Shown: piece after piece, positions 35,088 through 44,248 of the stretch | How the letters are laid out: every line of letters starts with the position of its first letter | Position numbering within the stretch: position 1 is the first letter of the stretch | NCBI GenBank assembly: GCA_040219025.1 | Contig: JAVJTE010000003.1 | Coordinates: 1 to 64,000 of the forward strand | From: HT1-32 sp040219025 | GTDB taxonomy: Bacteria > Pseudomonadota > Alphaproteobacteria > Rhodospirillales > HT1-32 | Reading direction: 5' to 3' | DNA: 64,000 nucleotides | Made by a program: the position numbers and the translations under genes | The notes under the pieces: generated by a model | Told to the model about the DNA's origin: nothing | Database searches by the model: none | Seen by the model: the letters and a program-made list of their open reading frames with translations, nothing else

Positions 35088-36957
35088 ACCGTCGCAATCC
35101 CTTGTCGCGGTTCACTTCACGCTGATGCCAGGCATACCCCTGACGCCAGCCGGATTTGAGAATCTCATCAACCGGCAGGTCCATCGGCCCGGACCATTCG
35201 AGCGGCGGGGAAACCGGCACCGCCCCCTCAATCACCTGAATAGTATCCGCCCGGACATCCTCAAATGAGGCGCTGACACCGCGACGGAAGGCCCGGCGGA
35301 ACAACCCGTTCGGCTCAATCCAGCGGCCATCAATCCGGCGGATCGCCGTCGCCCCGGCGGCATAATGGCAGGTAACCGCGTTTGCCTCGGCTTCCGTCAG
35401 CAGGGAAGCCGCCCCCGGTCCGGCGAACTGGAGCCGCTCCAGCGAGGTATCACCGGGGTGGGGGCCGGAACAGCGTTCCAGCAACTCGCGGCTGATCGCG
35501 AAACAGTCCGCCGGGGCTTCTGTCGCGCGCAGGGACGCTTCTGCCTCACCGGGATCGACGCAACCGTAAGCCTCCAGCCGCCAGCCATTACCGGCGGGTG
35601 ACAGCATGCCGCCCAGCCAGTTGCTCGGTGTCCGGTCAAAGCCCGGTAACACACGGGGCATGGCCAGCAGGGTATCAGCATCACGGAAGGGTCGTAACAG
35701 CCTCTCCAGAAAGGTCGGCAGGGGTCTGACCCCCTCGCCCAGCACAACAAAAACACTGCCCTCTGCCGCCGCCACGGCACAGTTCCAGCCGTCGATCCAG
35801 TCCGTGCCTGCGGGACGCAGATATTTGAAGTTCCGGAACCGGGGCGCGAATCTGGCGACGACGGGCGCACAAACCTGCTCCGGCGAGGTATCGACAACCA
35901 CGACCTGATAGCTGTCAGGCCGCAACGTCTGGGCCGTCAGGCCGGTCAGGGTCCGGTCCAGATCGCCGATCCGGCTGGTGCCGATAACGATCACCGAGGA
36001 GGTTACACCGCCCGGCGGCAGCATATAGCCGGGCAGGTCATCCTGTTGCCCGCCGACCGACATGATCGCTTCAAGCGGTACCGGCGGCGCGTCATCACTG
36101 ACCGACAGCGCCATTGCCAGCGAATAGCTGGCATGGGCTTCATCCGCCCGCCCCTGTGCCAGCCGGAGTTCCGCCAGCCCGGTATGTGCCTCGATCGATC
36201 GCGGATCGAGTGACAACGCACGGTAGAATGCGTCGGCTGCCTGATGCAGTGCCATGCGCCCGGTTTCCACACGGCCCAGCGCAATCCAGCAGGCCGGCTT
36301 GTCCGGTGAATAGTCGACGGCTGTTGTCGCGGTCTTCAACGCTTCTTCAAGACGGTCCTGGGCCAGCATGGCACGGGCAAGCCAGCTCAGGGCCAGACCA
36401 TCTTTCGGTGACAGCTCAATCGCCCGGAGCAGGTTTCTGAGGCCGTCACGGTTACGCCCGGCAGAAATATCAAGACGCCCGAGATCGCAGAATGTCTCCG
36501 CGTCGTCCGGTGCAATCTTGGCGGCGACCACATAGGCCGCCCGGGCTTCATCACTCCGGCCCAGTCTCTCCAGCGCCTGTCCGCGCCAGCGGTAGTCCGC
36601 CCCGTCCTGCGGATCACGCTGCGCCATCTGCCGCCAGATGCCGGTGGCCACCTCGTTATGACCACGGGCATGTTCACGTTCTGCCAGCCGGAACTGCAGC
36701 GCATGATTGTCCGGGTAGCGACGACAGACCAGCCGCAGGGCATCAACAGACGCATTGAGATTACCCAGCCTGGCCGAAAGTTCGGAAAGCCCGATCAGCG
36801 CATCCGGATCATTCGGGGAGACGCGCATAAGCTGGCGATAGGCCGCCGCCGCAGCCGCAACCTTTCCTTCGCGTTCCAGCGTACGCGCCGTCTCAAGCAG
36901 CGATTCCACGGGGATATCGCGCTGACGCCAGAATACTTCCGATTGTTTGAATACCAA
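35056..36957 (-). CDS. TPR protein with a degenerate GT2-like domain
   Basis: The 633-residue protein has TPR repeats in about residues 20-300 and then a region (about 320-560) that reads like a GT-A (GT2) glycosyltransferase: SSVIVIGTSRIGDLDRTLTG, YQVVVVDTSPEQ, and a FKYLRPAGTDWIDGWNCAVA block. The usual acidic DxD metal motif is not seen; its place reads VVLGEGVRPLP. The C-terminus is related to no family I can name. The start is uncertain (TTG 36957 or GTG 36909). Together with its two GT41-type neighbours it suggests a multi-enzyme glycan assembly, but the domain may be catalytically dead. Confidence 0.8.
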   Translation of the reverse strand: MVFKQSEVFWRQRDIPVESLLETARTLEREGKVAAAAAAYRQLMRVSPNDPDALIGLSELSARLGNLNASVDALRLVCRRYPDNHALQFRLAEREHARGHNEVATGIWRQMAQRDPQDGADYRWRGQALERLGRSDEARAAYVVAAKIAPDDAETFCDLGRLDISAGRNRDGLRNLLRAIELSPKDGLALSWLARAMLAQDRLEEALKTATTAVDYSPDKPACWIALGRVETGRMALHQAADAFYRALSLDPRSIEAHTGLAELRLAQGRADEAHASYSLAMALSVSDDAPPVPLEAIMSVGGQQDDLPGYMLPPGGVTSSVIVIGTSRIGDLDRTLTGLTAQTLRPDSYQVVVVDTSPEQVCAPVVARFAPRFRNFKYLRPAGTDWIDGWNCAVAAAEGSVFVVLGEGVRPLPTFLERLLRPFRDADTLLAMPRVLPGFDRTPSNWLGGMLSPAGNGWRLEAYGCVDPGEAEASLRATEAPADCFAISRELLERCSGPHPGDTSLERLQFAGPGAASLLTEAEANAVTCHYAAGATAIRRIDGRWIEPNGLFRRAFRRGVSASFEDVRADTIQVIEGAVPVSPPLEWSGPMDLPVDEILKSGWRQGYAWHQREVNRDKGLRRFVLQGSYRNY

Positions 36958-37046
36958 CGTCTGGAGTCCGGACCAATAGTGCGAATCACCCGGAGTCTAC
37001 GCGGCATAGCGAAAGTACAACACAGCTATTCTGTCAAATGAACAAA

Positions 37047-39410
37047 CTAATCTGCACAATAATCCGCCCAGATCTGCAACAGGGCTGAACCGCAGGCTGC
37101 ACCATAGCCATCGATGTCGCAGAGAGGCGATCCGGCCATGGCCGGGCGTAATCCGGCACGAATCTCTGCCAGCGCGGGAATATCAGCGGCAAGGCCTGCT
37201 GCTGTCTCGATATAACCCGGCACATCACCTGACACCCATTCAGGATAACCTGCCCCGCCGATCAGGCTGGCGCCAACCCGTGCGAGGAAGAAATTGCCGC
37301 GCAAGGCAACAACCGGCGCGCCATGCCACATCGCCTCGCAGAGCGTGATTCCACCGCTGTTCGGAAATGGATCAAGCGCGATATCAATCTCGTGATAGGT
37401 TGCCATGGTCGCTTCGTGGCTGGCCGGGCCAAACAGGTCGATACGCTCCCGGCTGACCCCCTCTGCTGCAAAGAGGCCCAGGAGTTTATCCTGCAATCGC
37501 GAATCTCCGAGATTGCGGTCGCGCAGGACGAGGCGGGAGCCCGGCACCCGTTTCAGAATATCCGACCATGCCCGGATCACCGGCAGGTTCAGCTTGCTGG
37601 ACCGGCTGATGCTGCCGAAGGTGACATATCCCCGGGATGTCGCCGGCGATGGCGAAACATCAGGCGCATTGGCTGGCGGGTGATAGCTGGTGAAGCAGCC
37701 CGGCAGATGCACCGGGCGTTCTGCAAACAACGCCTCGTCACCCTCCGGGGCGACGGTTCTGTCGACCAGAATGGCATCCATTTGCGACAGGCCGGTGGTG
37801 CAGGCATAGCCCCCGCCCCATTCCACCTGCACTGGTGCCAGCCGGTCACCGAAACTGTTCAGACGGTTGTTCGCCGTATGCCCCGCAAGATCGACCAGAA
37901 TGTCGATCCGGGCGCCACGGACAGCGGCTGAGAACCCGCGCTTTGACAATCCGGAGGTATTGACCCAGCCATCCATCAGTCCACGGATACGGTCGGTCTC
38001 GGCATCAGGCCGGACGACCTCGGCAAAACCGGTCAGATGAAACCGGGCCCGGGGCTGCAGCCGGAACAGCCCTTCCATGAAGTAGCGCAGTGAATGTGCG
38101 CGGAAGTCCGGCGAGACCAGCCCGACCCGGACGACCCGACCGGCATCCCGGTCGCTGCATTCGGCCACCCCTTCTGTCGCCGGGCAAAAGCGTTCGGCCC
38201 AGCGACGATGCTCGCGAACCAGTTCATGCCGGTCGATTTCCGGATGCTGGCACAAACCGAAAAGCAATTTCGTGCCGGCCACCTCGTCATCAGGATTTGC
38301 GGTAACGGCGGCACGATTCATTTCCAGCGCCGCATCCGGCTCAATCAGATCGCGCAGCAGGTTCGCCAGATTTCCCATCACCGGCGCATGCCCGGGCCGC
38401 AGGGCCAGCGAACGACGATACGCAACCTCTGCCTCATGCAGACGCCCGGCATCACGCAACGCATTGGCCAGGTTATTATGACTGTCAGCCGAGGCCGTGT
38501 TCAGGGCGACGGCCTGTTCAGCGGCCCTGATTGCCGCGTCGAACTGCCGGTCATAGCGCAGCGCGACAGAGAGATTGTTAAAGATCCGGGGTTGTCGTGG
38601 CGACAGTTCTGAGGCTTTCGTCAGGGCCCGGACAGCTTCCGGGATCCGACCGGTTTCCATCAGCAGCAGCCCATGGCCCATCTGAGCCTCCGCATTGTCG
38701 GGGGCCAGGGTGACGGCAGTCTCAAACGTTGACAGCGCTTCCGGACGCCGGTCCGCGGCACGCAGCGCATTACCCAGTGCAGTCTGCGCCAGCGCCATAT
38801 CAGGCTCAATCCCGACAGCCCGCATTCCCGATTCGACCGCAAGTGCTGTCTGATCGCTGTTCTTCGCCGCAATACAGAGATTGACCCAGCCTTCCGTCAG
38901 TTCAGGATTCAGCGCAAGAGCCGCCCTGAACCGGTCCGTCGCGACATCATACTGCCCGCGATCCATGGCAATCATGCCGTATTCATAGAGAACATTTACA
39001 TCGCCGGTCGCGCTGCCGGGCAGAGCCGCGACAACCGTTTCAGCCTCCTCATAAGACCCTGCACGACGCAGGGCAGAGGCATATTTCAGTCTGAGCGCCG
39101 GGGACGCTGCGGGATGGCGGGCGATTGCCCTGTTCAGGGCCGCAGCTTCAGCTGAATGGTCACCCAGCCGGGCACTGGCTTCCGCCGAGGCGATCTGCGC
39201 ATCGGGAAACCGGACATCTTCCGGGCCGATAAAACCAAGTTGTTCGACCGCGTCGCTGTAGTGTCCCTGCCGGACAAGCACGATACCCAGTCCAAGGCGG
39301 GCGGCACTGCCGGCGGAATCTGTGGAAAGCGACTGCCGGAACATGTCACCGGCGCGATCAACCATATCCGCGTCCAGAAATGCAAAAGCCTGCCGGGTCA
39401 GCGTATCCAT
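37047..39410 (-). CDS. TPR-repeat GT41 (OGT-like) glycosyltransferase
   Basis: The 787-residue protein carries a dozen or so TPRs (about residues 1-390) and a GT41 catalytic region from about 427: VRVGLVSPDFRAHS, ILVDLAGHTANNRL, APVQVEWGGGYACTTGLSQMD, VTFGSISRSSKLN, IALDPFPNSGGITLCEAMWHG. Compared with its neighbour, the WLGYPGT motif is altered to WGGGYACTTG. The start is the ATG at 39410 with AGGA 7 bases before; an in-frame TTG at 39431 is less likely. It is the first gene of the minus-strand glycosylation operon. In Caulobacter the TPR transferase FlmG glycosylates flagellin, and a similar role is possible here. Confidence 0.91.
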   Translation of the reverse strand: MDTLTRQAFAFLDADMVDRAGDMFRQSLSTDSAGSAARLGLGIVLVRQGHYSDAVEQLGFIGPEDVRFPDAQIASAEASARLGDHSAEAAALNRAIARHPAASPALRLKYASALRRAGSYEEAETVVAALPGSATGDVNVLYEYGMIAMDRGQYDVATDRFRAALALNPELTEGWVNLCIAAKNSDQTALAVESGMRAVGIEPDMALAQTALGNALRAADRRPEALSTFETAVTLAPDNAEAQMGHGLLLMETGRIPEAVRALTKASELSPRQPRIFNNLSVALRYDRQFDAAIRAAEQAVALNTASADSHNNLANALRDAGRLHEAEVAYRRSLALRPGHAPVMGNLANLLRDLIEPDAALEMNRAAVTANPDDEVAGTKLLFGLCQHPEIDRHELVREHRRWAERFCPATEGVAECSDRDAGRVVRVGLVSPDFRAHSLRYFMEGLFRLQPRARFHLTGFAEVVRPDAETDRIRGLMDGWVNTSGLSKRGFSAAVRGARIDILVDLAGHTANNRLNSFGDRLAPVQVEWGGGYACTTGLSQMDAILVDRTVAPEGDEALFAERPVHLPGCFTSYHPPANAPDVSPSPATSRGYVTFGSISRSSKLNLPVIRAWSDILKRVPGSRLVLRDRNLGDSRLQDKLLGLFAAEGVSRERIDLFGPASHEATMATYHEIDIALDPFPNSGGITLCEAMWHGAPVVALRGNFFLARVGASLIGGAGYPEWVSGDVPGYIETAAGLAADIPALAEIRAGLRPAMAGSPLCDIDGYGAACGSALLQIWADYCAD

Positions 39411-39483
39411 CAGTAATCCTGGCCCTGACAAAGTATGGTAAACGGAAAATCAATCATTAGCGTCGATCATTGTCTATAATGAC

Positions 39484-41928
39484 ATGTCCGATGCAATCAT
39501 GAACAAACAAAGACTTCAGCAACAGTTGCAGCTCGCCCTGCTGCATCTGCAAAGCGGTCGGCCTGACCAAGCGGAAACCATCTGCAGCGGGATTGTCAGT
39601 TCCTTCCCCGATGACCCGAATGCTCATTACCTGCTCGGGGTCATCAGCGCAGACCGGCAGCAGACAGCCGATGTCGCCAGACATCTGATGACCGCCTGCA
39701 GCCTGCCCGGTTGTCCGGAAGACGCGTTCCTGCGGCTGTCGCAACTACCGGCAGGAACTCTGCCCGCCGAGCGCATGCTGTTGCTGCTCAGAAACGGACT
39801 GGGTGTCTTTCCAAAATCACCGGAGCTCTGGTTTGAATATGGCCTGGCACTGATTTCGGCAGACAGACAAGACCTGTCACGCGGTGTCGCCGCGCTGCTG
39901 CGGGCCCGCGACACCGGACTATTGACGGAAGCGCTGTTTCTGGCGCTGGCCCTCGCCTACGAAAAACAACGTGATAACGGGGCCCTGCAAACGGCACTCT
40001 CCGACGGGCTGAAGGCGTTCCCCGCATCCGTGAAGCTCCGCATCAGGCAGGCGGAAGCATTCTATAAATCAAATGACTGGGAGCAGGCCCTGCAGGCATT
40101 CGACAGCCTGAAGGACGATTTTCCGGATGTTGGACAGGTTCATGTCCGGCGCGGTGCCTTTCTGATCAATCTGGCCCGGTATTACCAGTGGGCCTACCGC
40201 CATCCTGAAGCGGAGCAGGCGCTTTGCGATGCTGAAGATGCGCTTCGCCTTGCCAGCCGGTACAATGCCGACGCGGTGGAGACCGATCTGGCAGCAGGCT
40301 TGCTGGCCAACCGGCAGGCTGACTGGTCCCGCTCCGAAGTCGCCTTCCGCCGCGCTGCAGAGAGTCCGTCTGCACCGGTTACCGCCCACCGGCATCTGGG
40401 CTATTGCCTGACCTATCAGGGCAAGCTGGCCGAGGCGGAGCACTGGCTACACCGTGCCCGGCAACTTGCTCCGGATGATGCCGACACCAATCGTCATTAC
40501 GCCCATGTCAGACGGTGGCAGGGAAAGTACGATGACTACATCGAATTCCGTGACCAGCGGGCCGACCATAACAGCGCCTTTGCCGGTCAACCCGCAGAAC
40601 CGCTGAATGACGATTTCCGGCTGCCCATGGCGGTGATGGCTGATCATGACTTTGAACTGCATGCCGACCTGTCTGTTCATGCTGCCAGCCCGCGGCAGGT
40701 CCTGCTGCGACCACTGAAGGATCACTGCTTCGAGATCGCCCGGGAAGCCGACAACACCATCAGCCTGTCCGTCGGCGACGGCGGGTGCTGGCGCAACATC
40801 GAACGCTACCGGCTCTGTGATCGCCCTGCGGGTGACCGGCTGAAGCTCATTCTGGTTCGGGCCGGCGGGCATATCAGCTGCCGGATCGACGCACAGCCGG
40901 CCAGCGGGATCACGGTTGCCGATGATCTGCTGATACCGGGCGACAATTTGTGTATCGGCCACCCCGAGGCACCCGGTCAGGTAATTGCAAACGCCTTTTC
41001 GCTGAAAATCAGCAATTATGACCGGTCAGCCGCCTCGCCCTGCCGCCGGATTGATATCAGCACCATTTTCTTCGGTGATATGTTTGCACGTCTGATGGCG
41101 CATACCATGCTGCCGTCGCTGTTGCTTCCCGACAACCTGCCCGACCTGATGAAGGATTACGAGGTCGTCCAGCATATCTACTGCACCCGGCGCGAACTGC
41201 CGGTGCTGCATCAGGTCCGGCGCATCCTCGACAAGGCCGGTATCCCGCTGCAGATCAACACATCGATTCTTGAACAGAACGGTGACGGCGCGGCGCGGTC
41301 CTGCCTGTACCGGGCAGTATGGGATCAGGTCGACACATCGCTTGCCCGCGACGCACTGGTTCTGATGGCTCCGCCCGATCATGTGTTTGGCCGGGGATTG
41401 TCAAAGACCCTGCGCGCCATGAAACCCTATGACTATCTGGTCGTCGGCCACCCCCGTGTCATGATGGAGACCGCCTACAGCGATCTTCGCGCTGATCTTG
41501 CCCGGCCGGATGCTGACCGGTTCTTTACCAATGAATATCTGGTTGATCTTGCGATGCACCGCCACCCGCATCTGGTTATTCAGACCGGCCTGAACAATCC
41601 GGCCGAGTTCTGGTGGAACAGCCGGCGGGAGGGCGATTGCTACCGGACAAGATTCAAGGAGCCGCCACCGGTCGCCTACTATCCGGCCCGCGACATGCTC
41701 TGCGTCATGACCGGAAATCCCTACACATTACCCTTCGAGACCATCGATCATGACATCGTCGACCTGATGCATCGCACCGGCCGGTTGCAATGGGTCGATA
41801 ACAGCCAGGATTTTTTCTGGGTCGAATACTGCAAACGGACCCGCAACGTACCGACGATCTACAACCGGTACTGGAGCCCCGCAGCCCGAATGTTCTCGGA
41901 GACTGACCTGAACTGGCACCTGAAATGA
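39484..41928 (+). CDS. Large TPR protein with lectin-like and unassigned C-terminal domains
   Basis: The 814-residue protein starts with TPRs (about residues 10-365). Residues about 388-512 form a beta-rich stretch (SVGDGGCWRNI, LKLILVRAGGHISCRID, GDNLCIG) resembling a LamG/jelly-roll sugar-binding fold. The last 300 residues belong to no family I can name, with notable motifs DISTIFFGDMFARLM, APPDHVFGRGLS-like and IQTGLNNPAEFWWNSRREG; their style is that of a glycosyltransferase. It is divergent from the glycosylation operon and probably part of the same system. The ATG at 39484 lies just four bases after a TATAAT (39475-39480); if that is the -10, the ATG at 39499 would be the real start. 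Confidence 0.8.
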   Translation: MSDAIMNKQRLQQQLQLALLHLQSGRPDQAETICSGIVSSFPDDPNAHYLLGVISADRQQTADVARHLMTACSLPGCPEDAFLRLSQLPAGTLPAERMLLLLRNGLGVFPKSPELWFEYGLALISADRQDLSRGVAALLRARDTGLLTEALFLALALAYEKQRDNGALQTALSDGLKAFPASVKLRIRQAEAFYKSNDWEQALQAFDSLKDDFPDVGQVHVRRGAFLINLARYYQWAYRHPEAEQALCDAEDALRLASRYNADAVETDLAAGLLANRQADWSRSEVAFRRAAESPSAPVTAHRHLGYCLTYQGKLAEAEHWLHRARQLAPDDADTNRHYAHVRRWQGKYDDYIEFRDQRADHNSAFAGQPAEPLNDDFRLPMAVMADHDFELHADLSVHAASPRQVLLRPLKDHCFEIAREADNTISLSVGDGGCWRNIERYRLCDRPAGDRLKLILVRAGGHISCRIDAQPASGITVADDLLIPGDNLCIGHPEAPGQVIANAFSLKISNYDRSAASPCRRIDISTIFFGDMFARLMAHTMLPSLLLPDNLPDLMKDYEVVQHIYCTRRELPVLHQVRRILDKAGIPLQINTSILEQNGDGAARSCLYRAVWDQVDTSLARDALVLMAPPDHVFGRGLSKTLRAMKPYDYLVVGHPRVMMETAYSDLRADLARPDADRFFTNEYLVDLAMHRHPHLVIQTGLNNPAEFWWNSRREGDCYRTRFKEPPPVAYYPARDMLCVMTGNPYTLPFETIDHDIVDLMHRTGRLQWVDNSQDFFWVEYCKRTRNVPTIYNRYWSPAARMFSETDLNWHLK

Positions 41929-42032
41929 CCGGGAACCTTAACCTGCTGCAAAACGTCAAACAGGGGCAGCAAGTAGCTGAAAAGCAAAACTCAAGGAAAA
42001 CTGCGGAACAACGCAGTCTGTCAAAGTGTTTC

Positions 42033-42048
42033 TTAACCCAATGTTCAC
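42033..42048 (+). promoter_or_regulatory. Candidate CtrA box before sciP
   Basis: The sequence TTAACCCAATGTTCAC fits TTAA-N7-TTAAC with one mismatch (C for A in the second half). It lies about 100 bases before the sciP start. In Caulobacter sciP is a CtrA target, which supports the reading. Confidence 0.5.
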
Positions 42049-42144
42049 CCCGATCTTTAGCTATTTTTTAAAGCGAATGGTGGACACTACGAAAAGTCGC
42101 AATAAGCGGCACCAAACAGAAGCAGTCGTCGGAAGGAATGCATT

Positions 42145-42429
42145 GTGGAGCATTCAAGCGTATCAAGGTCGGCAAATATCATAGGTCCCGCCGGACGCCC
42201 TATTACAAGGGCTGACCTGCCACCCTCGAATACCAAGCGATGGGTGATCCGCCGCAAGGCAGAGGTCGTCGCCGGCGTCCGTGCCGGTCTGCTCAGCCTG
42301 CAGGAAGCCTGTGACCGCTACGACCTGTCTGTTGAGGAATTTCTGTCCTGGCAACGGATGATTGAACGTCACGGCATGCTTGGCCTGCGCACCACCCGGC
42401 TGCAGGATTATCGTCCCGGTCAGGAATAA
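42145..42429 (+). CDS. sciP: CtrA inhibitor SciP (DUF1153 family)
   Basis: SciP is a small alphaproteobacterial protein that binds CtrA on DNA and blocks transcription from CtrA-activated promoters. This 94-residue protein contains the conserved block KRWVIRRKAEVVAGVR, LLSLQEACDRYDLSVEEFLSWQ and a final RHGMLGLRTTRLQDY, which identify the family. The GTG at 42145 is chosen because GGAAGGAA lies 7 bases before; the nearby ATG is out of frame. It stands alone just upstream of fliF, with a CtrA-like site before it and TTAAC pairs after it. Confidence 0.93.
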   Translation: MEHSSVSRSANIIGPAGRPITRADLPPSNTKRWVIRRKAEVVAGVRAGLLSLQEACDRYDLSVEEFLSWQRMIERHGMLGLRTTRLQDYRPGQE

Positions 42430-42448
42430 CCTGCCTTTCGCCCGCTGA

Positions 42449-42465
42449 TTAACAGGCGGGTTAAC
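42449..42465 (+). promoter_or_regulatory. Paired TTAAC elements between sciP and fliF
   Basis: TTAAC at 42449-42453 and TTAACC from 42461 are direct copies separated by eight bases (TTAA-N8-TTAA), one more than the CtrA consensus spacing of seven. They lie about 105-120 bases before the fliF start. The first copy sits in the loop of a small hairpin (CCCGCTG/CAGGCGGG, 42441-42460) that might end sciP transcription. CtrA control of the fliF operon is inferred. Confidence 0.4.
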
Positions 42466-42568
42466 CAGAAATTTACCTTCCCGAAAGCATAGTGGCGCAG
42501 TGGAAAGCTGACGCCCGAGCATTCTTGCCCGGTTTCAGTCATCAGGGACAATACGGGAAGGACCGATC

Positions 42569-44236
42569 GTGGCATCACTCTCTCAGATTTTCAAAGGGCT
42601 TGGACCGCGCCAGCTGGTAATCATCGGCGTGCCTATCGCCATTCTGCTGACGGCCTCAATCTTCATTGCCGCGCGGTTCTCGACCCCGAACCTTGCCCCG
42701 CTCTACGGTGAACTGGAACAGCAGGATTCTGCGGCGATCATCAGCCGGCTCGAACAGCTGAATGTGCCCTATGAAATCGGACGGAATGGCAGCCAGATCC
42801 TGGCGCCGGAAGACCAGATCGCCCGGCTGCGCCTGACCATGGCGGAACAGGGCCTGCCGGCCGGCGGGACCGTGGGTTACGAACTGTTCGACAAGGGAGA
42901 GTCGCTCGGATCCACGAACTTTCTGCAGAACGTCAATCTGGTCCGTGCACTGGAAGGCGAGCTTGAACGGTCAATTGCAACCCTGCCCCGTGTCCGCAAT
43001 GCCCGTGTCCACCTGGTCATGCCGCGCCGTGAACTTTTCAGCCGCGAACAGCTTAATCCCAGTGCCTCCATCGCCCTCAAGACAACCGGCAAGATCGAGC
43101 GCCAGCAGGTGGTCGCCATTCAGCATCTCGTGGCATCGGCTGTGCCAAATCTCAAACCTTCCCGGATTTCCGTCATTGATGACCGTGGCCAGCTTCTCGC
43201 CCGCGGATTCGATGAAAACGATGCCGCAGGCCTGATGGCCTCGAACGCCGAGGAAATGCGGATCAGCGCACAGGACCGCCTGCGCACCAAGATTGAACAG
43301 ATCCTTGAGCCCACCGTCGGTTTCGGCAAGGTCCGGGCCGAGGTATTTGTCGATATGGATTTTGACCGGGTCACCAGCGTCAAGGAACGCTACGACCCGG
43401 AAGAACAGGTCGTTCGTTCAACCCGCACGGTTGAAGAGACCGAGAGTTCAAAGGAAGCCGACAGCGATACCGTCTCCGTCGGCAACAACCTGCCGGATGC
43501 CGACCTCAATTTCAGTGGCGGCGGCAGCTCGGACACCAATTCGCGTGCCCGCACCGAAGAAACCACCAATTTTGAAATTTCAAAAACCATCACCAATCAG
43601 GTGCGTGAAACCGGTGTCGTGAACCGGGTCAGTGTCGCCGTCCTGGTCGACGGCCTGTATAACCCGGCAGCCGACGGTGCCGAGGGTCAGCCGCCAGTCT
43701 ATCAGCCACGCACCGAAGAAGAGCTTCAGAACCTCACCCGGCTGGTACAGTCAACCATCGGTTTCGATGCGAATCGGGGCGATACGGTGGAGGTTATCAA
43801 CCTCAAGTTCATCGATCCGACCGCCGGAATCGACGCAGATGCCGGTCTGACCATCTTCGGTGTGAATATTACCGAGCGGGTCTACGACATCTTTGAACTG
43901 GTCCTGCTGGCCATTGTCGGGATCATCGTTCTGCTGATCATCGTCAAGCCGCTGATGGAGTACATCCGGGAGCAGGCTTCGGCTACAGCCCAGGAAGGCC
44001 GCCGCCTGATCGCGGATCATACATCCGCCTCGCCGGCCCTGACCGGACCGACGGCGGCACGTGTTCCGGGCATGCGTCCGCCGGAAGATATGGATCAGAT
44101 TGAAGAACTGATCGATATTGACCGTGTCGAAGGTCGTGTTAAAGCTTCTTCGGTCAAGAAGGTTGGCGAGATCGTTGACAAGCATCCGGAAGAAGCGCTG
44201 TCAATCATCCGGACCTGGTTGTACGCAGAGACCTAA
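42569..44236 (+). CDS. fliF: Flagellar MS-ring protein FliF
   Basis: FliF builds the membrane ring on which the flagellum is assembled. The 555-residue protein has an N-terminal helix (about 17-34), the ring-building domains with LYGELEQQDSAAIISRL and NFLQNVNLVRALEGEL, a long disordered acidic/Ser-rich stretch (about 270-345), a C-terminal helix (about 446-466), and the cytoplasmic tail that binds FliG. GTG start with GGGAAGGA just upstream. It heads the operon fliF-fliG-fliH-fliN-motA-flbD-flhA-flhF-flhG-fliK. Confidence 0.97.
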   Translation: MASLSQIFKGLGPRQLVIIGVPIAILLTASIFIAARFSTPNLAPLYGELEQQDSAAIISRLEQLNVPYEIGRNGSQILAPEDQIARLRLTMAEQGLPAGGTVGYELFDKGESLGSTNFLQNVNLVRALEGELERSIATLPRVRNARVHLVMPRRELFSREQLNPSASIALKTTGKIERQQVVAIQHLVASAVPNLKPSRISVIDDRGQLLARGFDENDAAGLMASNAEEMRISAQDRLRTKIEQILEPTVGFGKVRAEVFVDMDFDRVTSVKERYDPEEQVVRSTRTVEETESSKEADSDTVSVGNNLPDADLNFSGGGSSDTNSRARTEETTNFEISKTITNQVRETGVVNRVSVAVLVDGLYNPAADGAEGQPPVYQPRTEEELQNLTRLVQSTIGFDANRGDTVEVINLKFIDPTAGIDADAGLTIFGVNITERVYDIFELVLLAIVGIIVLLIIVKPLMEYIREQASATAQEGRRLIADHTSASPALTGPTAARVPGMRPPEDMDQIEELIDIDRVEGRVKASSVKKVGEIVDKHPEEALSIIRTWLYAET

Positions 44237-44248
44237 GGGGGTCGGAGA

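Noticed and set aside
39475..39480. TATAAT just before the 814-residue TPR gene taken as a certain -10 box
   Set aside because: It would start transcription inside or after the first ATG, and there is no good -35; kept only as a remark about the start.
42490..42510. Possible sigma-54 promoter before fliF (TGGCGC followed by AAGCT)
   Set aside because: The GG and GC are separated by 11 rather than 10 bases, so it does not fit the strict spacing.
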